From: Haloechinothrix halophila YIM 93223
GTDB lineage: Bacteria > Actinomycetota > Actinomycetes > Mycobacteriales > Pseudonocardiaceae
Assembly: GCF_000504245.1 (NCBI RefSeq)
Contig: NZ_KI632509.1
Span: 4,119,502-4,183,501, forward strand
Reading direction: 5' to 3'
Length of the DNA stretch: 64,000 nt
Each line of letters opens with the position of its first letter. Position 1 is the first letter of the stretch. The notes under the pieces are model-generated. The model did not search any database and had not been told where the DNA came from. It worked only from the letters and a program-made list of their open reading frames with translations. Below, piece by piece: positions 60,640-64,000 of the stretch. Position numbers and translations under genes: made by a program.

Positions 60640-61062
60640 TCAACGCTTCGCCTTTTTCGGCGACACCAGCCGGGAACCCATCCAGGCCTCCCCGACGCTG
60701 ACGTTCGAGGTCTGCGACAGGCCCACCGTGGGCACCGCCTCAGCGAGCTCAGCGGGCTCGACGTGGCCTGGGCGACCCGTCTTGGGCGTCAGCACCCAGA
60801 TAGCGCCGTCCTCGTCGAGCGACACCCGCGCGTCGACGAGCGCGTCCCCGAGGTCACCGTCGCCGTCGCGCCACCACAGCAGCACGACGTCCACCACTTC
60901 CTGGGCTTCCTCGTCGAGTAGCTCCTCGCCCGTGAGCTCCTCTATCGCGGCTCGAACATCGTCGTCGACGTCCTCATCCCAGCCGATTTCCTGGACTACC
61001 ATGTCCGGCTTGATGCCGAGCCTTTCGGCGACGCTGCCCGCAGCGTCTCCAGAGGCGACCAC
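60640..61062 (-). CDS. DUF3052 family protein
   Basis: 140 residues. The acidic core MVVQEIGWDEDVDDDVRAAI and DVVLLWWRDGDGDLGDALVDA are typical of DUF3052, found across actinobacteria beside aceE and ahpE. Function not established. GTG start follows GGAGGA. It is divergent from aceE and upstream of the peroxiredoxin gene in the same direction. Confidence 0.88.
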   Translation of the reverse strand: MVASGDAAGSVAERLGIKPDMVVQEIGWDEDVDDDVRAAIEELTGEELLDEEAQEVVDVVLLWWRDGDGDLGDALVDARVSLDEDGAIWVLTPKTGRPGHVEPAELAEAVPTVGLSQTSNVSVGEAWMGSRLVSPKKAKR

Positions 61063-61172
61063 GACCGCTGTTCCTCCATTCTCGCGCGCGCTGCTTTTCA
61101 GCGCGTCGGTGATACATCTTCATGCGCTAGCGAACACGGCAACGGCGTCACATGCAAGCGGCAACGCCCGAC

Positions 61173-61236
61173 TTGACTCCTTACACGATCAAGTCAACAC
61201 GAATGACCTGAGGTCGCACGGAGTGAGACACACTCC
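61173..61236. promoter_or_regulatory. Cluster of small palindromes in the aceE upstream region
   Basis: Three symmetric elements lie in the 326-bp divergent gap: TTGACT (61173) facing AGTCAA (61192-61197), GACCTGAGGTC (61205-61215), and GGAGTG (61220-61225) facing CACTCC (61231-61236). They may be operators for control of pyruvate dehydrogenase. The rest of the gap shows no gene except a possible 9-codon frame at 61351. Confidence 0.35.
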
Positions 61237-61350
61237 TCGTACTGGCTAGTAACAGTGACGTGGCCTACGAAACACGCCAGGATGACTAGGTAACCCGCGC
61301 GCGCGTGCCCGAACCGCGACAAGGCAGAGCGCGGAGGACAATAGAACTGT

Positions 61351-61380
61351 ATGACCACGATCACAGCTAACCCAGGCTAG
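61351..61380 (+). other. Nine-codon open frame directly ahead of aceE
   Basis: ATG to TAG encodes [15 protein letters not shown] lies 12 bases upstream. The TAG is 8 bases before the aceE TTG, and its bases merge with the aceE ribosome site TAGGAGA. It could be a leader peptide that couples translation to aceE, or chance. Confidence 0.3.
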
Positions 61381-61388
61381 GAGATCCC

Positions 61389-64000
61389 TTGCCCCAGCAC
61401 AGCTCGAACGGCGACGGCGCCCCGGCTGGTCACGCCAGCCCGTCGCGCGTGCACGTCATTCGCGACGGCCTCGCCGCCCACCTGCCCGACATCGACACCG
61501 AGGAGACCTCGGAGTGGCTCGACTCGTTCGACGAGGCACTCGCACGGGGCGGTCAGCAGCGCGCCCGCTACCTGATGCTGCGTCTGCTGGAACGGGCCAG
61601 GGAGCGCAACGTCGGCGTGCCGCCGTTGACCGAGACCGACTACGTCAACACCATCCCCACCGAGAACGAACCCTGGTTCCCCGGTGACGAGGAGATCGAG
61701 CGCCGCTACCGCGCCTTCATCCGGTGGAACGCGGCGATCATGGTGCACCGGGCACAGCGGCCCGGCGTCGGCGTCGGCGGGCACATCTCCACCTACGCCT
61801 CGTCCGCCGCGCTCTACGAGGTGGGCTTCAACCACTTCTTCCGTGGCAAGGACCACTCCGGCGGCGGCGACCAGATCTTCATCCAGGGCCACGCCTCCCC
61901 CGGCATCTACGCCCGCGCCTACCTCGAGGGCAGGCTCACCGAGTCCCAGCTCGACGGCTTCCGGCAGGAGTATTCGCATGCCGGTGAGGGCGGCGGGCTG
62001 CCGTCGTACCCGCACCCGAGGCTGATGCCGGACTTCTGGGAATACCCGACGGTGTCGATGGGCATCGGCCCGATGAACGCGATCTTCCAGGCGCGGTTCA
62101 ATCGCTACCAGCACGCGCGCGGCATCGTCGACACCTCGGACCAGCACGTCTGGGCGTTCCTCGGCGACGGCGAGATGGACGAGCCGGAGTCGCGCGGCCT
62201 GATCCACATCGCCGCCGGTGAGGGCCTCGACAACCTCACCTTCGTGATCAACTGCAACCTGCAGCGCCTCGACGGCCCCGTCAGGGGCAACGGCAAGATC
62301 ATCCAGGAGCTGGAGGCCTATTTCCGGGGCGCTGGCTGGAACGTCATCAAGGTGATCTGGGGCCGCGAGTGGGACTCGCTGCTGCACGCCGACCGCGACG
62401 GCGCGCTGATCAACTTGATGAACACCACGCCGGACGGCGACTTCCAGACGTACAAGGCCAACGACGGCGCCTACGTGCGCGAGCACTTCTTCGGCCGCGA
62501 CCCGCGCGCCAAGGACCTCGTCGCGGACCTCTCCGACGCCGACATCTGGAACCTCAAGCGCGGCGGCCACGACTACCGCAAGGTTTACGCCGCGTACAAG
62601 GCCGCGCTCGAGCACCACGGCCAGCCGACGGTCATCCTGGCGCACACCATCAAGGGCTATGGCCTCGGCGCGTCGTTCGAGGGCCGCAACGCCACCCACC
62701 AGATGAAGAAGCTCACCCTCGACGACCTCAAGCTGTTCCGCGACGCCCAGCGCATCCCGATCAGCGACGAGCAGCTCGAGGCCGACCCGAAGCTGCCGCC
62801 GTACTACCACCCCGGCGAGAACTCCCGCGAGATCGAGTACATGATGGGCCGCCGCAAGACGCTCGGCGGGTTCTTGCCTGAGCGGCGCACCCAGTCGAAG
62901 CCGCTGGTGCTGCCCGGCGACAAGGTCTACGAGTCCATCAGCAAGGGCTCCGGCAAGCAGGAGGTCGCCACGACGATGGCGTTCGTCCGGCTGGTGCGCG
63001 AGCTAGCCAAGGACGAGGGCGTCGGCAGCCGGCTGGTGCCGATCATCCCGGACGAGGCCCGCACGTTCGGCCTCGACTCGATGTTCCCGACGGCCAAGAT
63101 CTACAACCCGCACGGCCAGACCTACACCTCGGTCGACGCCCAGCTCATGCTGGCCTACAAGGAAAGCGAGCAGGGCCAGCTGCTGCACGAGGGCATCAAC
63201 GAGGCTGGTTCGGTCGCGTCGTTCACCGCTGCGGGGACGTCGTACGCCACGCAGGGCGAGCCGATGATCCCGATCTACATCTTCTACTCGATGTTCGGGT
63301 TCCAGCGCACCGGCGACAGCTTCTACGCCGCCGCCGACCAGATGGCGCGCGGGTTCGTCATCGGCGCCACGGCGGGCCGCACCACGCTCACGGGTGAGGG
63401 CTTGCAACACGCCGACGGGCACTCGCTGCTGCTCGCGGTGACCAACCCGGCGGTGGTCGCCTACGACGCGGCGTGGTCGTACGAGATCGCGCACATCGTC
63501 CGGGACGGGTTGCGCCGGATGTACGGCGACGATCCGGAGAACATCTTCTACTACCTGACGGTCTACAACGAGCCGTACCAGCAACCCGCCGAGCCGGAGA
63601 ACCTCGACGTCGACGGGCTGCTGCGCGGGCTGTACCGGTACCAGCAGGCACCGGAAGGCACGGGCCCGAAGGCGCAGATCCTGGTCTCCGGTGTGACGAT
63701 GCCGGACGCGCTGCGAGCGCAGGAGATGCTGGCGGACGAGTGGGGTGTACGCGCCGACGTCTGGTCGGCCACGTCCTGGTCGGAGCTGCGTCGCGACGCG
63801 GTCGCGGTGGACAGGCACAACCTGCTGCACCCTGATGACGAGCCGAGGTCGCCGTTCGTGACCGAGAAGCTGCTCGACACCGAGGGCCCGATCGTGGCGG
63901 TCTCGGACTGGATGCGGGCGGTGCCGGATCAGATCCGGCCGTGGGTGCCCGGCGACATGGTCAGCCTCGGCACCGACGGGTTCGGCTTCTCCGATACCCG
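61389..64000 (+). CDS. aceE: Pyruvate dehydrogenase E1 component, homodimeric (3' end outside window)
   Basis: 870 codons are visible of an expected ~910-930. The N-terminus [21 protein letters not shown] matches actinobacterial AceE in two adjoining blocks; the thiamine motif is [20 protein letters not shown], then [36 protein letters not shown] and [15 protein letters not shown] are further hallmarks. It decarboxylates pyruvate and acetylates the lipoyl domain of E2. TTG at 61389 is the only start fitting the homologous N-terminus; TAGGAGA stands ahead. The frame is open at the right edge. Confidence 0.95.
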   Translation, partial: MPQHSSNGDGAPAGHASPSRVHVIRDGLAAHLPDIDTEETSEWLDSFDEALARGGQQRARYLMLRLLERARERNVGVPPLTETDYVNTIPTENEPWFPGDEEIERRYRAFIRWNAAIMVHRAQRPGVGVGGHISTYASSAALYEVGFNHFFRGKDHSGGGDQIFIQGHASPGIYARAYLEGRLTESQLDGFRQEYSHAGEGGGLPSYPHPRLMPDFWEYPTVSMGIGPMNAIFQARFNRYQHARGIVDTSDQHVWAFLGDGEMDEPESRGLIHIAAGEGLDNLTFVINCNLQRLDGPVRGNGKIIQELEAYFRGAGWNVIKVIWGREWDSLLHADRDGALINLMNTTPDGDFQTYKANDGAYVREHFFGRDPRAKDLVADLSDADIWNLKRGGHDYRKVYAAYKAALEHHGQPTVILAHTIKGYGLGASFEGRNATHQMKKLTLDDLKLFRDAQRIPISDEQLEADPKLPPYYHPGENSREIEYMMGRRKTLGGFLPERRTQSKPLVLPGDKVYESISKGSGKQEVATTMAFVRLVRELAKDEGVGSRLVPIIPDEARTFGLDSMFPTAKIYNPHGQTYTSVDAQLMLAYKESEQGQLLHEGINEAGSVASFTAAGTSYATQGEPMIPIYIFYSMFGFQRTGDSFYAAADQMARGFVIGATAGRTTLTGEGLQHADGHSLLLAVTNPAVVAYDAAWSYEIAHIVRDGLRRMYGDDPENIFYYLTVYNEPYQQPAEPENLDVDGLLRGLYRYQQAPEGTGPKAQILVSGVTMPDALRAQEMLADEWGVRADVWSATSWSELRRDAVAVDRHNLLHPDDEPRSPFVTEKLLDTEGPIVAVSDWMRAVPDQIRPWVPGDMVSLGTDGFGFSDT

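Noticed and set aside
61377-62810. 477-codon antisense open frame over aceE
   Set aside because: Typical high-GC shadow; the plus frame has unmistakable AceE motifs throughout.

Overview
The window is high-GC DNA of a Pseudonocardiaceae-like actinomycete (Amycolatopsis, Saccharomonospora or Prauserella type). The evidence is the codon bias, the frequent GTG and TTG starts, the ATGA-coupled operons, the long antisense open frames, and a right end whose order AhpE-type peroxiredoxin, DUF3052 protein, aceE matches the mycobacterial Rv2238c to Rv2241 neighbourhood. Genus level is inference.

Layout. Bases 1-2.7 kb hold the end of an X-Pro dipeptidyl-peptidase/CocE-like hydrolase and an aconitase, converging on a strong hairpin. 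Bases 2.9-25.6 kb form a mostly plus-strand exopolysaccharide locus: sugar epimerases, a GDP-mannose/UDP-glucose-type 6-dehydrogenase, glycosyltransferases, two chain-length (Wzz-like) proteins, an asparagine-synthetase-like amidotransferase, a two-domain oxidoreductase, a heparinase II/III-like protein, a secreted beta-helix protein, a Wzy-like polymerase, and heptose genes (a GmhB-GmhA fusion and an HddA-like kinase). Bases 24.4-30.9 kb hold a complete lasso-peptide cluster: 45-residue precursor, ABC exporter, HPr-kinase-like kinase, B2 protease, macrolactam synthetase and PqqD-like RRE protein, with a nucleotidyltransferase on the EPS side. The precursor ends in Ser, as expected for a C-terminally phosphorylated lasso peptide. 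After a DUF222/HNH gene and a second copy of the beta-helix gene, a minus-strand operon (47.1 down to 34.9 kb) encodes the initiating sugar-1-phosphate transferase, a C-methyltransferase, a sugar nucleotidyltransferase, a PIG-L deacetylase, an epimerase, a DUF4910 peptidase-like protein, a Wzx-like flippase, a glycosyltransferase 2, a pyruvyltransferase, an RmlC-like epimerase and a glutamate-semialdehyde-aminomutase-like PLP enzyme.

Taken together, the two operons supply the parts of a Wzx/Wzy-dependent pathway: initiation, nucleotide sugars (a uronic acid, a heptose and a branched or amino sugar are likely), transfer, flipping, polymerisation, length control and trimming. The lasso cluster sits inside this locus.

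Bases 47.6-53 kb are mixed: a DUF4407 membrane protein, a flavin monooxygenase, an acetyltransferase, a small secreted protein and a Nudix hydrolase. Bases 53-59.9 kb look like an accessory segment with visibly lower GC: two lipoproteins, a membrane J-domain protein, a possible nuclease, a HAD phosphatase, an XRE-TPR regulator, small genes of unknown function and a truncated XRE gene. It ends at tRNA-Val(UAC), after which conserved core genes resume up to aceE, cut by the window edge.
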